DNA from: Actinoplanes sp. NBRC 103695 | GTDB taxonomy: Bacteria; Actinomycetota; Actinomycetes; Mycobacteriales; Micromonosporaceae | DNA: 64,000 nucleotides | NCBI RefSeq assembly: GCF_030269485.1 | Contig: NZ_BSTL01000010.1 | Location: 145,344 to 209,343, forward strand | Direction of reading: 5' to 3' | In this document: positions 39,718-49,246 of the stretch, in pieces | Numbering within the stretch: position 1 is the first letter of the stretch | How the letters are laid out: each line of letters opens with the position of its first letter | Notes under the pieces: model-generated | What the model was told of the DNA's origin: nothing | Database searches by the model: none | What the model saw: the letters and a program-made list of their open reading frames with translations, nothing else | Position numbers and translations under genes: made by a program

Positions 39718-40710
39718 ATGCCCAAAGGCGTCGGAATCCTCGGCACCGGTTCGTACCTCCCGTCCCGGGAGGTGACCAATGCCGAACTTGCCACCCTGGT
39801 CCCAGGCGCTGACCCGGAGTGGGTCGCGCGCAAGACGCTGATCGAGGCGCGCCGGTTCGCGGCACCGGACGAGGCCGCCTCGGACCTCGCCGCCAAGGCC
39901 GCGTTCCCGGCCCTGGAGGCCGCCGGCATCACCGCGTCCGACCTCGACTACGTGATCGTCTCCACGTCGACCGGTGACTCTCCGCAACCTCCGACGGCGA
40001 CCCTCGTGCAGGAGCTGATCGGCGCCGACCGGGCCGCCTGCTTCGACATCAACGTCGTCTGCGCCGGCTTCGTCTTCGCGCTCTCCATGGCGCGCAGCCT
40101 GGTGGCCGTGCAGCCGGGCGCCAAGGTTCTGGTGATTGCCTCGGACGTGTACTCGCGCATCCTGGACTTCTCCGACCGGCGCACGGCCGTCCTCTTCGGC
40201 GACGGCGCCGGAGCGGCGGTGGTCGGCGCGGTGCCCGAGGGCTACGGCATTCTGGACACCGAGCTGGTCAGCCGCGGCGCCGCGCACCAGCTCATCCGGG
40301 TCGAGGCGGGCGGCAGCCGCAAGCCGGCGTCGCACGAGACCGTGGACAACGGCGAGCACTTCTTCCGGATGGACGGCCGGGGCGTACGCGAGTTCGTCGC
40401 CGAGCACGTGCCGCCGGTGCTGGCCGCGATGCTGGAGCGGGCCGGGCTGCACGCCAAGGACGTCGACCACTTCGTGCCGCACCAGGCCAACGGCGTGATG
40501 CTGCGCGAGCTGGTCGACCTAGCCTCGCTGGACGGCGCGACCACGCACCTGACCCTGGGCCGCTACGGCAACGTCGGCAGCGCCTCGGTGCCGGTCGCGC
40601 TGGACGTGGCTGTCCGGTCCGGCGCGGTGCACGAGGGCGAGCTGGTGCTGCTGGCCGGATTCGGCGGCGGCATGGCGGTCGGCGCCTCGGTCCTGCGCTG
40701 GCAAGGCTGA
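39718..40710 (+). CDS. 3-oxoacyl-ACP synthase III family protein
   Basis: 330 residues from ATG 39718 (GGTGG six bases upstream; a GTG at 39709 is possible). The KAS III triad is present: cysteine in INVVCAGFVF, histidine in FVPHQANG and asparagine in YGNVGSAS. It condenses an acyl-CoA starter with malonyl-ACP, or acts as a related acyl transferase. It stands alone with no other fatty-acid genes nearby, so a specialised rather than primary FabH role is likely. Confidence 0.87.
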   Translation: MPKGVGILGTGSYLPSREVTNAELATLVPGADPEWVARKTLIEARRFAAPDEAASDLAAKAAFPALEAAGITASDLDYVIVSTSTGDSPQPPTATLVQELIGADRAACFDINVVCAGFVFALSMARSLVAVQPGAKVLVIASDVYSRILDFSDRRTAVLFGDGAGAAVVGAVPEGYGILDTELVSRGAAHQLIRVEAGGSRKPASHETVDNGEHFFRMDGRGVREFVAEHVPPVLAAMLERAGLHAKDVDHFVPHQANGVMLRELVDLASLDGATTHLTLGRYGNVGSASVPVALDVAVRSGAVHEGELVLLAGFGGGMAVGASVLRWQG

Positions 40711-40723
40711 GCCCGCGTATGAG

Positions 40724-41155
40724 TCAGTCCTTGTGGGGGAGGACGGCGACCTCGCGGTAGAACCGGTCGATCTGACGGACCGTGGCCTCGAAGTCGTCCA
40801 GGCCGAAGGGCTTGGTCACGTAGGCGTTGGCCCGGTGCTGGTAGCTCGACACGATGTCCGGCGCGGCGCCCGACGTGGTCAGGATGACCACCGGGATCGC
40901 CTTGAGTTCCTCGTCGCTCTTGATCGCGGCGAGCGTCTCGCGGCCGTCCATCCGGGGCATGTTGAGGTCGAGCAGGATCAGGTCGGGACGGAGCGCGTCG
41001 ACGTACGGGCCCTCACGGTGCAGGTAGTCGAGCGCCTCGCGACCGTCCGCCACGCGGGCGACCGTGGTGTTGCGGCCGGCGGCGTCGAGTGCCTCCTCGA
41101 TCATGAGCGCGTCGGCGTCGTCATCGTCGACGACGAGGATCTGGAGGCTCCGCAC
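40724..41155 (-). CDS. Single-domain response regulator (Rcp1-like)
   Basis: 143 residues, a stand-alone REC domain: acidic pocket VVDDDDADA, phospho-acceptor aspartate in LLDLNMPRMDG, threonine in VVILTTSG and lysine in YVTKPFG. The start is GTG 41155 with AGGGAGAA upstream. No output domain, and no histidine kinase in the window; relatives often work with phytochrome-type kinases. Confidence 0.87.
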   Translation of the reverse strand: MRSLQILVVDDDDADALMIEEALDAAGRNTTVARVADGREALDYLHREGPYVDALRPDLILLDLNMPRMDGRETLAAIKSDEELKAIPVVILTTSGAAPDIVSSYQHRANAYVTKPFGLDDFEATVRQIDRFYREVAVLPHKD

Positions 41156-41334
41156 CCGACTTCTCCCTTGTTTGCAGTGGCGCAAGCATAGGGCTCCGCC
41201 GGGGCCCGCTTCCATCGCCACCCGTCGCCTTGTCACCGGTCCGTGGCGGTGCGCGGATCGAGACATGTTTCATATGCCCCGCGTGCAACGAACGTGTAAC
41301 AGCAGCTCAACAGTGACCGATCGAGCGTGTTCGG

Positions 41335-44130
41335 GTGGTCGCCGGCGGTAGTCGCACTGCGGAGGCCACCGAAACGAACGCCGTTCACGTCCTGGGTCAC
41401 GTGAGACGAACTCCCCCCATCCCTCACCTCATCCGACGTTTGCGCCTGAAAGGACTACCTCGCTGGAAGCGGGTCATGATCCGCACGCTGGTGGTCGTGC
41501 TGCTCCTCAGTGGCGCCGGTTGGGGTGCCGTGGAGGCGTACATCTCGAGCGTCCCGATGACGGATGTCCCACCGGGACCGCAGGCCTCAGTGCTCTACTA
41601 CCGCGACGGCAAGACGATCCTGGCCCGGGTCGGCACCGCCGACCACAACGAGGTGCCACTGTCCGCGGTGCCCATGGACGTGCGGCACGCGGTGCTGGCC
41701 GCGGAGGACCGCGACTTCGACGACCACGGCGGCGTCTCGGTGCGCGGTGTGCTGCGGGCGCTGGTCTCCGACCTCAAGGGCAACCGTGAGGGCGCGTCCA
41801 CGATCACCCAGCAGTTCGCCCGGAACGCGTACCTCACCCAGGACTTCTCGGTCGACCGCAAGGCGCGGGAGATGGCCATCGCGGTCAAGCTGGAGCGCAG
41901 GTTCAGCAAGGACGAGATCCTCGAGCGCTATCTGAACACGATCTACTTCGGCCGGGGCGCGTACGGGATCGCGGCGGCGGCGAACGCGTACTTCGGGGTG
42001 CGCACCGACCAGCTGACCGGGGCGCAGGGCGTGGTGCTCGCCGCCGTCATCAAGGACCCGTACCACTTCGACCCGGCGGTCGACGCCCGGGGCGCGAAGA
42101 ACCGGTTCCGGTGGATCGTCAACGCCGCCGCCGAGGTGAAGTGGCTGCCGGCCGACCTCGCGTACCCGGCGGTGAATCTCTCCCGGACCAACGTCGGCGG
42201 CAAGAACGGCGTGGTCGTCGACCAGGTGGAGAACGAGCTGAAGGCGCGCGGGATCAGCCCGCAGGACCTGCACACCAAGGGTCTGTCCATCGTCACCACT
42301 CTCGACCCGGTCGCCCAGCCGGCCGCGGTGCAGCAGGTCACCCAGCAGCTCAACATCCAGCCGGCCGGGCTGCGCGCGGCGCTGGTCGGGCTGGACCCGC
42401 GGAGCGGCGCGGTACGTGCCTACTTCGGCAGCGACCAGGGCCGCGGCTACTACGACTACGCGACCGCCCTGCATCCGGCGGCCTCCACGTTCAAGCCGAT
42501 CGTGCTGGGCGTCGCGCTGGAGCACGACATCGGCTACAACTCCCGGTGGGACGGCAGCTCGCCGCGGATCTTCCCGGGACGCAACGGCGTGCCGCTGAAG
42601 AACCACGGCGATCTGCAATGCCCGAACTGCACGCTGGAGACGGCGATGGTGGAGTCGCTGAACACGCCGTTCTACGCGGTCACCGAGCAGCTCGGCGCGG
42701 CCAGCGTCCGGGACATGGCGGTCCGGCTGGGCATCCCGGACAAGTACGGCGACCAGGTCTCGATGGTCGACGTCAAGGGTGACCCGGCGCCCGGCAAGAC
42801 CCGGCCGGACATCGCCATCGGCCGGTACGCCGTCGCCCCGGTCGACCTGGCCACCGTGTACGCCACGTTCGCCTCCGGCGGCACCCGGTACGAGCGCTAC
42901 TTCGTCGAGTCGGCCACCGCCGCCGACGGCAAGGTGCTGCACCGGACCGTGCCGCGGGGCCGGCTCGTGCTGAGCCCGAGGGTGGCCGCCGACATCAGCA
43001 CCGTGCTCAGCTCGGTGGTCAAGCGGGACGGCGTGGTCCCGTCCTCCCGGCCCGCCGCCGGCAAGACCGGCACCCAGGCGTGGGGCAACACCAAGGAGAA
43101 CCAGGACGCCTGGATGGCCGGCTACACCCCGGAGCTGGCAACGACGATCTGGCTGGGCAAGGAGAAGCCCGGCCCGATCCGGGACGCGGCCGGCCAGCCG
43201 ATCCAGGGCGACACACTCCCGGCGAAGCTGTGGCAGTCGTTCACCGCCGCGGCGCTGGACGGGAAGCCGGTCGAACCGCTGCCACGTCCGGCGAACGTGG
43301 GCCGCACCGACAACGGCGACGCGGGCAGGACCAAGCCGGGCACCGGGACCAAGGGCGGCATGGCGGCCAAGCCGCTCGGCCCGTCGTCCCCGGTGGTCCA
43401 CACCGCCCACCAGGGCAAGCGGCTGGCGCTGACCTTCGACGACGGCCCGTCCGCGTACACCGGGGAGGTGTTGGACCTGCTCGCCGAGTACGACATCAAG
43501 GCGGTCTTCTGCATGGTCGGCGAGGAGGTGACGGAGAATCCGGAGATGGTCCGCCGGGTCGTCGCCGGGGGCCACAAGCTGTGCAACCACTCGTGGAAGC
43601 ACGACGACCTGGGTGTGATGTCCCAGTCCGAGGCCAGGGCCGACATCCAGCGGACGCAGGACGCGCTGGCGAAGGCGGTGCCGGGGGAGACCGTCACCTG
43701 GTTCCGGGCGCCGTTCGGCAGCTGGGGCGCGTCGGCGAAGGCCGGCGTGGCGATGCACATGACGCCGCTGGGCTGGGTGGTCGACCCGGACGACTGGACG
43801 ATGCCCGGCGCCGGGGTGATCCGCGACCGCATCGACGAGCAGCTGACCGAGCGCGCGGTGGTGCTGGTCCACGACGGCGGCGGCGACCGCGGCCAGACCG
43901 TCGCGGCGCTGAAGAAGCTGATCCCGGAGCTGATCGACGACGGCTGGAAGTTCGACCTGCCGGAGAAGACGGTCGACACGCGGCCGTTGCCGGAAGTCCA
44001 CCAGGAGCAGGAAAAACCGAAGCCGCAGTTCAGCGAGCCAGCGCCGCCAGCAAGCGAAGCACCCCCGGACCCAGGATCACTACAAAAATTGCGGGAAAAA
44101 GACAAAAAAGCACCGGAAACAGGAGCTTGA
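41335..44130 (+). CDS. Class A penicillin-binding protein fused to polysaccharide deacetylase
   Basis: 931 residues in one uninterrupted frame. One membrane anchor (about 48-68), a GT51 transglycosylase (AAEDRDFDDHGGV about 123; GASTITQQFARN), a transpeptidase with STFK (about 383), SLN (about 440) and KTGTQ (about 575), a Pro/Gly/Lys linker, then a CE4/NodB deacetylase: TFDDGPS (about 700), HSWKH (about 752), RAPFGSWG and LVHDGGG (about 845), and a charged Pro-rich tail. It would polymerise and cross-link peptidoglycan and deacetylate a glycan strand outside the membrane. The start is uncertain (GTG 41335, GTG 41401 or ATG 41476). Its last 101 bases overlap tadC on the other strand. Confidence 0.88.
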   Translation: MVAGGSRTAEATETNAVHVLGHVRRTPPIPHLIRRLRLKGLPRWKRVMIRTLVVVLLLSGAGWGAVEAYISSVPMTDVPPGPQASVLYYRDGKTILARVGTADHNEVPLSAVPMDVRHAVLAAEDRDFDDHGGVSVRGVLRALVSDLKGNREGASTITQQFARNAYLTQDFSVDRKAREMAIAVKLERRFSKDEILERYLNTIYFGRGAYGIAAAANAYFGVRTDQLTGAQGVVLAAVIKDPYHFDPAVDARGAKNRFRWIVNAAAEVKWLPADLAYPAVNLSRTNVGGKNGVVVDQVENELKARGISPQDLHTKGLSIVTTLDPVAQPAAVQQVTQQLNIQPAGLRAALVGLDPRSGAVRAYFGSDQGRGYYDYATALHPAASTFKPIVLGVALEHDIGYNSRWDGSSPRIFPGRNGVPLKNHGDLQCPNCTLETAMVESLNTPFYAVTEQLGAASVRDMAVRLGIPDKYGDQVSMVDVKGDPAPGKTRPDIAIGRYAVAPVDLATVYATFASGGTRYERYFVESATAADGKVLHRTVPRGRLVLSPRVAADISTVLSSVVKRDGVVPSSRPAAGKTGTQAWGNTKENQDAWMAGYTPELATTIWLGKEKPGPIRDAAGQPIQGDTLPAKLWQSFTAAALDGKPVEPLPRPANVGRTDNGDAGRTKPGTGTKGGMAAKPLGPSSPVVHTAHQGKRLALTFDDGPSAYTGEVLDLLAEYDIKAVFCMVGEEVTENPEMVRRVVAGGHKLCNHSWKHDDLGVMSQSEARADIQRTQDALAKAVPGETVTWFRAPFGSWGASAKAGVAMHMTPLGWVVDPDDWTMPGAGVIRDRIDEQLTERAVVLVHDGGGDRGQTVAALKKLIPELIDDGWKFDLPEKTVDTRPLPEVHQEQEKPKPQFSEPAPPASEAPPDPGSLQKLREKDKKAPETGA

Positions 44131-44953
44131 TCGGCACCTTATGGGCCTTCTCCTCGGCCGCCTGACGGCGCTTCATCCGCTGGTCGCGAGCGTGCTCCCG
44201 GAGCACGTTCGCGATCGGCACGCCCAGCTCGCCGGCCTGCACCAGGGCGGTGACGAAGCTCCGCAGCGGCCGGATCGTGGTGCGGGTGGACAGCGCGTGG
44301 AGTGCCTCCGTACGTGAAATGCCGATCCGCATCTCCTGGAGCACCCGGTTCACCTCGCTGGGCATCGGCCCGGACAGGCTCTCGGCCACCTGCTGCATCG
44401 CCGCGTCCAGGCTGAGCCCGGCCTCCACCCCGATCACCATGGCGTCCAGCACGTCCGGGAGCGAGGCGGCCAGTTCCCGCTGCCGTTTCACGCCCAGCTC
44501 GTGGATGGCCAGATCGGTCACGAACAGGCCGAGCACCGCGCCGGCCGGTCCGCCGAGCAGCGCGCCGACCGGTCCGGCCAGGATCGTGCCGAACAGCGCG
44601 CCGACCGCGCCGACCCCGATCAGCAGCAGGCCGCGGCGGCGGATCACCACCTCGATCGGGCGGTCGTCCGGGTTGCCGGCGTAGTCCAGCAGGCGGCTCA
44701 GACGGGCCCGCGCCCCCGGCGGCGTGACCGCCCGGCCCAGCCGGTTCATCCCGTCCACCCAGGCCAGGCGCACACGCTCGTCCCAGCGCGGGCCGCGGTC
44801 GTCGATCAGCTTCCCGTGCGTACGCCCGAACTCCGCGAGCGTCCGCAGCAACCGCTCGCCGCGCGTCGGCGGCAGCGCCACCGCGAGCGCCAGCAGGCTC
44901 ACCGAGGCCGCTGCCGCGACAGCGGCGATGACGAGCACGACCAGCGTGACCAT
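44030..44953 (-). CDS. tadC: Tad pilus inner-membrane protein TadC
   Basis: 307 residues, T2SS F-domain protein: an N-terminal membrane segment, central membrane segments, the F-domain (DVLDAMVIGVEAGLSLDAAM, LQEMRIGISRTEALHAL) and two C-terminal membrane segments (LLFPVLFCLFPAIFVVILGP). Forms the pilus assembly platform with TadB. It starts 1 base after the tadB stop. Its 3' end overlaps the penicillin-binding fusion gene by 101 bases on the opposite strand. Confidence 0.88.
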   Translation of the reverse strand: MVTLVVLVIAAVAAAASVSLLALAVALPPTRGERLLRTLAEFGRTHGKLIDDRGPRWDERVRLAWVDGMNRLGRAVTPPGARARLSRLLDYAGNPDDRPIEVVIRRRGLLLIGVGAVGALFGTILAGPVGALLGGPAGAVLGLFVTDLAIHELGVKRQRELAASLPDVLDAMVIGVEAGLSLDAAMQQVAESLSGPMPSEVNRVLQEMRIGISRTEALHALSTRTTIRPLRSFVTALVQAGELGVPIANVLREHARDQRMKRRQAAEEKAHKVPIKLLFPVLFCLFPAIFVVILGPGVLRLLAALAR

Positions 44954-44954
44954 G

Positions 44955-45923
44955 TCAGACCTCGACCCGGATCACGCGGCGCAGCCAGAGGATGCCGACG
45001 ACCATCAGCAGTCCGCCGCTACCGAGCATCACCACACCCAGCGGCTCGGTGTAGAGCGGGCGCATGTACTCCCGGCGGAAGAGGAACATCCACGCCCCGA
45101 TCAGCACCGGCATCGCGACCAGGATGGTCGCCGACAGACGGCCTTCCGCGCTCAGCGCCCGCATGCTGCGCCGCAGCTGCTCCCGCTCGCGCATGGTGTC
45201 GGCGGTGGTCTGCAGCACCTCGGACAGGTTGCCGCCGACCTCACGCTGCAGCTTGATGGCCATGGTCAGCCACTTCATGTCGGCGTTGCCGGTACGCACA
45301 CCGACCCGCACCAGCGCCTCCTCCAGCTCACCGCCGATCCGCGTCTCGGACAGCGCCCGGCGCAGCTCGGCGGCGACCGGCCCGGTGCTGTCCCGCACCG
45401 CGGCCTCGATCCCGTGCTGCAGGGTGAACCCGGCGCGCAGCGAGCTGACCACCATCTGCAGGGTGTCCGGCAGGTCCTGCGCGAAGGTCCGCTTGCGCCG
45501 GTCGATCCGGACGGTGAGCCACGCGTTCGGTACCAGGAACCCGGCGAGCAGGCCGACCGGCAGGCCCAGCCACCAGGGCAGCGGCAGGGACAGCGGCAGG
45601 GCCAGGCCGAGCGCCGAGCCGGCCCGGATCACCAGCCACTCGCTCGGCCGGATCGGCACCGCGGCGGCGTCCAGCAGGTCCTGGTTGTCCAGCCGGGTGA
45701 GCCGGGTCAGGCCCCCGCCGGCCCGGGTGGCGGCGGCCCGGACCGCGGCCAGCAGGCGGCCCTTGCGTTCGGGGCGCTGGACGAAGAAGCGGGTCAGGAT
45801 GGTCAGCCGGCGCTGGAACGCGGTCCGGCCGAGCAGGCTGTCGAGCAGCACCCAGGCCACCGCGGCCACCGCGGCCGCCAGGGCGACGAGCCCGATGGCC
45901 AGCACCAAGCCGTCCAAGGTCAT
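44955..45923 (-). CDS. tadB: Tad pilus inner-membrane protein TadB
   Basis: 322 residues, paralogous F-domain protein: FAQDLPDTLQMVVSSLRAGF, ALSETRIGGELEEALVRV and WLTMAIKLQREVGGNL are typical of TadB. Membrane segments lie at about 10-30, 105-140, 265-285 and 295-315. Its start overlaps the stop of tadA (4 bases). Confidence 0.9.
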   Translation of the reverse strand: MTLDGLVLAIGLVALAAAVAAVAWVLLDSLLGRTAFQRRLTILTRFFVQRPERKGRLLAAVRAAATRAGGGLTRLTRLDNQDLLDAAAVPIRPSEWLVIRAGSALGLALPLSLPLPWWLGLPVGLLAGFLVPNAWLTVRIDRRKRTFAQDLPDTLQMVVSSLRAGFTLQHGIEAAVRDSTGPVAAELRRALSETRIGGELEEALVRVGVRTGNADMKWLTMAIKLQREVGGNLSEVLQTTADTMREREQLRRSMRALSAEGRLSATILVAMPVLIGAWMFLFRREYMRPLYTEPLGVVMLGSGGLLMVVGILWLRRVIRVEV

Positions 45924-47290
45924 CGGGGCCTCGCGGTGAACAGCGACGGCGGCACGGTCACGCCGTAGATGGCCAGGTCGTCGGTGAACCGGGGCCGCAG
46001 CCCGGTCGGCTTGAGCCCGCCCTTGGCCGACTTGAAGTCGTAGAGGAACAGGTCCTGCAGGCTCACCACGTCGGCCTCCATGCCGACCACCTCGCTGATG
46101 TGGGTGATCCGCCGGCTGCCGTCCTTGAGCCGGCTGACCTGGATGATCAGGTCGACCGCGGAGGCGATCTGGTCGCGGATGGCGCGGACCGGCAGCTCCA
46201 TGCCGCCCATCAGCACCATCGTCTCCATCCGGGAGATGGCGTCCCGCGGCGCGTTCGCGTGCAGCGTGGTCAGCGAGCCGTCGTGGCCGGTGTTCATCGC
46301 CTGCAGCATGTCCAGCGCGGCGGCGTCCCGGACCTCGCCGACGACGATCCGGTCGGGGCGCATCCGCAGCGCGTTGCGGACCAGGTCGCGGATCGCGATC
46401 AGGCCGCGGCCCTCGGAGTTGATCGGGCGGGACTCCATCCGCACGATGTGGTCCTGACGCAGCTGGAGCTCGGCCGCGTCCTCGATGGTGACGATCCGCT
46501 CGTCGTCCGGGATGAAGCTGGACAGGATGTTCAGCATCGTGGTCTTGCCGGAGCCGGTGCCGCCGCTGACCACCACGTTGCGCCGGCCGCGGACGCAGGC
46601 CTCCAGGAAGTCGGCGGTGTTGCGGGTCAGCGTCTCGAACCCGATCAGGTCGGCGACGGTCAAGGGCGAGACCGCAAATTTGCGTACGGTCAAAGAGGAA
46701 CCGTCCAGCGCGATCGGCGGGACCACCGCGTTGACCCGGCTGCCGTCGGGCAGGCGGGCGTCCACCATCGGGCTCGCCTCGTCCACCCGGCGGCCCACCC
46801 GGGAGCAGATCCGGTCGATGATCCGGCGCAGGTGAGCCTCGTCGTCGAACTCGACCTCGGCGCGTTCCAACCGGCCGTACCGCTCCACCCAGACGTGGTC
46901 GTGGCCGTTGACCATGACCTCGCTGACCGACGGGTCGCGCAGCAGCGACTCGATCGGGCCGTGGCCGAGCACGTCGTCGGTGACCTCGCGGATGATCCGG
47001 GCCTTGTCGGCGCCGGCCAGCGGGGTCTCCTCGCGGGAGATGAGCTCGGCCAGCGTGGTGCGGACCCGGGCCTCCAGTTCCTCGGCGGGCGCGTTGGCCG
47101 AGTAGAGGGTGGGCCCGAGTTCGTCGGCGAGCCGGCGCTGGATCCGCAGCCGTACCTCGGTGACGTTGTCCCCGGCGTACAGGCCGGCCGTGCGGTACCG
47201 CTCGGTGGTCACCGAGACCGGCGTCTCGTCCAGCGGCGGGGCGGCCTCGGGTGTCCTGGCGCGGCTGCCGATCCGCGCCGCCAGGCTCAC
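45920..47290 (-). CDS. tadA: Tad pilus assembly ATPase TadA (CpaF)
   Basis: 456 residues, secretion ATPase: Walker A GGTGSGKTTMLN, Asp box (ERIVTIEDAAELQL), Walker B region (RIVVGEVRDAAALDML), His box (TGHDGSLTTLHAN). The N-terminal 100 residues are a variable CpaF domain. Powers Flp pilus assembly from the cytoplasm. Its start overlaps the stop of cpaE (4 bases). Confidence 0.94.
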   Translation of the reverse strand: MSLAARIGSRARTPEAAPPLDETPVSVTTERYRTAGLYAGDNVTEVRLRIQRRLADELGPTLYSANAPAEELEARVRTTLAELISREETPLAGADKARIIREVTDDVLGHGPIESLLRDPSVSEVMVNGHDHVWVERYGRLERAEVEFDDEAHLRRIIDRICSRVGRRVDEASPMVDARLPDGSRVNAVVPPIALDGSSLTVRKFAVSPLTVADLIGFETLTRNTADFLEACVRGRRNVVVSGGTGSGKTTMLNILSSFIPDDERIVTIEDAAELQLRQDHIVRMESRPINSEGRGLIAIRDLVRNALRMRPDRIVVGEVRDAAALDMLQAMNTGHDGSLTTLHANAPRDAISRMETMVLMGGMELPVRAIRDQIASAVDLIIQVSRLKDGSRRITHISEVVGMEADVVSLQDLFLYDFKSAKGGLKPTGLRPRFTDDLAIYGVTVPPSLFTARPR

Positions 47291-48462
47291 CGCTTCCGCC
47301 CGAAGGCGAACATCCGCCGCTTGGGCGGGGGCTCGGCGGCGGCCGTGCCGGCGCAGCGGTCGGCCAGCCGGCGCATCGCCAGGCTCACCGGGTGGGTCGG
47401 GTCGTCCAGGGTGATCGGGATGCCCTTGTTCACCGACACCGGCACGTCCCGGGACGACGGCATGTGCACCGACAGATGGGCGCCGACCGCCTCCTCGACG
47501 TCCTTCACGGTCAGGCCGACCTGCGAGTCGGCGCGGTTGAACACCACCAGGCGACGCTCCCGCGGGTACTCCAGCAGGTCGAACATCTCCACGGTGAGCC
47601 GGATGCTCTTCAGGGTGGGCAGGTCGGGCGTCACGATCGGCACGAACCAGTCGGACAGGTCGAGCGCGGCAAGCACCTGGTCGGTGACGAACGGCGGGGT
47701 GTCCACCACGACGAAGTCGTACATGCCGCGGGCCACCTCGAGCACCTCGCTGACCAGCTCGCGGCTCACGTGCTCGCCTTCGGCGGGGCTGGCCGGGGCG
47801 AGCAGCACGTCGAAGTTGGGCCGGTACGCGGTCAGCACCGAGCGCAGCCCGGTCTCGTCCAGCCGGCCGGCCATCCCGATCGCGTCCGTGATGCTCCGCG
47901 CCGGCGGCAGCTGCAGCATGATCGCCACGTCGCCGAACTGCAGGTCCAGGTCGACCAGGAGGACCCGGCGGGTGCCCTGGGCGGACAGCGCCGCGGCCAG
48001 GTTGGTGGCCACCACGCTCTTGCCGCAGCCGCCCTTGCCGGCGAACACCGTGATCACTTTGGCGTTGAGTGTGCCGTCGGTGCCGCGCATCGTCGTGCTC
48101 AGCGCCTTGGACAGGTCCACCGATCGGGCCGCCGAGGCGCGGATGCCCTCGATGTCCAGCTCCTGGATCACCTCGCGGATCCCCGAGCGCATCGCCCGGG
48201 CCAGCACGTCCGGCTCCACCGACGGGCGCAGCAGCAGGGCGCCGAGCAGAGGCCGCTGCACCCGCTGGTACGCGGCGAAGCTCAGCGCCTCCTCCAGGTC
48301 GACCGTGGCGCCGATGACCACCAGCAGCGTCTCCGGGTTCCGCTGCAGGTGCTCGTCCAGGTCGGACATCTGGTGCACGACGTCGAAGCTGTCGTCGGCG
48401 TAGGCCGCGCCGGCGGCGGTGCGCCGTTCCGGATCCGGCTCCACGTAGACGTAATAGGTCAC
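47287..48462 (-). CDS. cpaE: Pilus localisation ParA-like ATPase (CpaE/TadZ)
   Basis: 391 residues: a receiver-like N-terminal domain (about 1-120) without a clear phospho-aspartate, then a MinD/ParA ATPase with the deviant Walker A VFAGKGGCGKSVVATNLA, VDLDLQFGDVA and VVVDTPP. It places the Tad machine in the cell. The start is GTG 48462, overlapping the cpaB stop (GTGA); longer frames run into cpaB and are rejected. Basic tail ...KRRMFAFGRKR. Confidence 0.9.
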   Translation of the reverse strand: MTYYVYVEPDPERRTAAGAAYADDSFDVVHQMSDLDEHLQRNPETLLVVIGATVDLEEALSFAAYQRVQRPLLGALLLRPSVEPDVLARAMRSGIREVIQELDIEGIRASAARSVDLSKALSTTMRGTDGTLNAKVITVFAGKGGCGKSVVATNLAAALSAQGTRRVLLVDLDLQFGDVAIMLQLPPARSITDAIGMAGRLDETGLRSVLTAYRPNFDVLLAPASPAEGEHVSRELVSEVLEVARGMYDFVVVDTPPFVTDQVLAALDLSDWFVPIVTPDLPTLKSIRLTVEMFDLLEYPRERRLVVFNRADSQVGLTVKDVEEAVGAHLSVHMPSSRDVPVSVNKGIPITLDDPTHPVSLAMRRLADRCAGTAAAEPPPKRRMFAFGRKR

Positions 48463-49235
48463 CGGGTCGCCGCCTTCGGCCAGATGTTGTCGTAGTCGAC
48501 GGCCGCGGACGGGCCGACCGTCGCGTCCACGCCGACCAGGCCCAGGTAGATCGAGCCGGTCTGCGCGGCGTGCACCAGCCCGGTCGCCTGGCCCTGGTCG
48601 ACCGCCAGCGTGGCCGGGTACGACGCGGCCTGCCGGTTGCTCCGCCCGGAGAACGAGAGCCGCGAGCTCGTGGCCGGGCTGGGCGTGACGTCGCTCGGGG
48701 GCCCGGTCGCGATGCTGATCACGGTCGCCTCGGGCAGCAGCACCCGGGTCTTCTGCGAGCTCGGCGGGTAGTCCTTCGGGTACGTGACGAAGACGGTGAC
48801 CGTGTCCCCGGCGGTGACCTTCTCCGCCACGCCCGGCGCCATGGTCACCTCGACGCTGACGGCCAGCTTGCCGTCCGGGACACCGGCCCGGGCGGCGGAC
48901 ATGTCGTCCTCGTCGGCGAACAGGCCCCGCATCAGCATCTGGTCGGGCGCCAGGTCGGCGCTCAGCCGGAGGCCGATCAGCTTGCCGTCGATGGCGTCCA
49001 GCGCGCCCTCGGGCACCGTCGCGGCCGGCATCAGCACCCGTTCGGCGAGGTTGCCGGAGCGGATCTGCGCGCCGGTGGTGCCGCGGGGGATCCGGTCCTG
49101 GGCGAGCAGCACCCACACGCCCTCGCGGTCGGCCACCGCCCGGCGGTCCGCGCCGCGCGCGTAGACCACCACGGCCATCGCGCTCAGCCCGCCCAGGAAC
49201 AGGGCGAACACCACGATGAGAACCCGTCGGCGCAT
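48459..49235 (-). CDS. cpaB: Flp pilus assembly protein CpaB/RcpC
   Basis: 258 residues: N-terminal membrane segment (MRRRVLIVVFALFLGGLSAM), then a SAF domain (VLLAQDRIPRGTTGAQI, AIDGKLIGLRLSADLAPDQM) and a periplasm-type RcpC domain (VSVEVTMAPGVAEKVTAGD, VTVFVTY). Start ATG 49235 with AAGGAGG upstream. Located outside the membrane, part of the Tad secretion platform. Confidence 0.87.
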   Translation of the reverse strand: MRRRVLIVVFALFLGGLSAMAVVVYARGADRRAVADREGVWVLLAQDRIPRGTTGAQIRSGNLAERVLMPAATVPEGALDAIDGKLIGLRLSADLAPDQMLMRGLFADEDDMSAARAGVPDGKLAVSVEVTMAPGVAEKVTAGDTVTVFVTYPKDYPPSSQKTRVLLPEATVISIATGPPSDVTPSPATSSRLSFSGRSNRQAASYPATLAVDQGQATGLVHAAQTGSIYLGLVGVDATVGPSAAVDYDNIWPKAATR

Positions 49236-49246
49236 GGGAATCCTCC

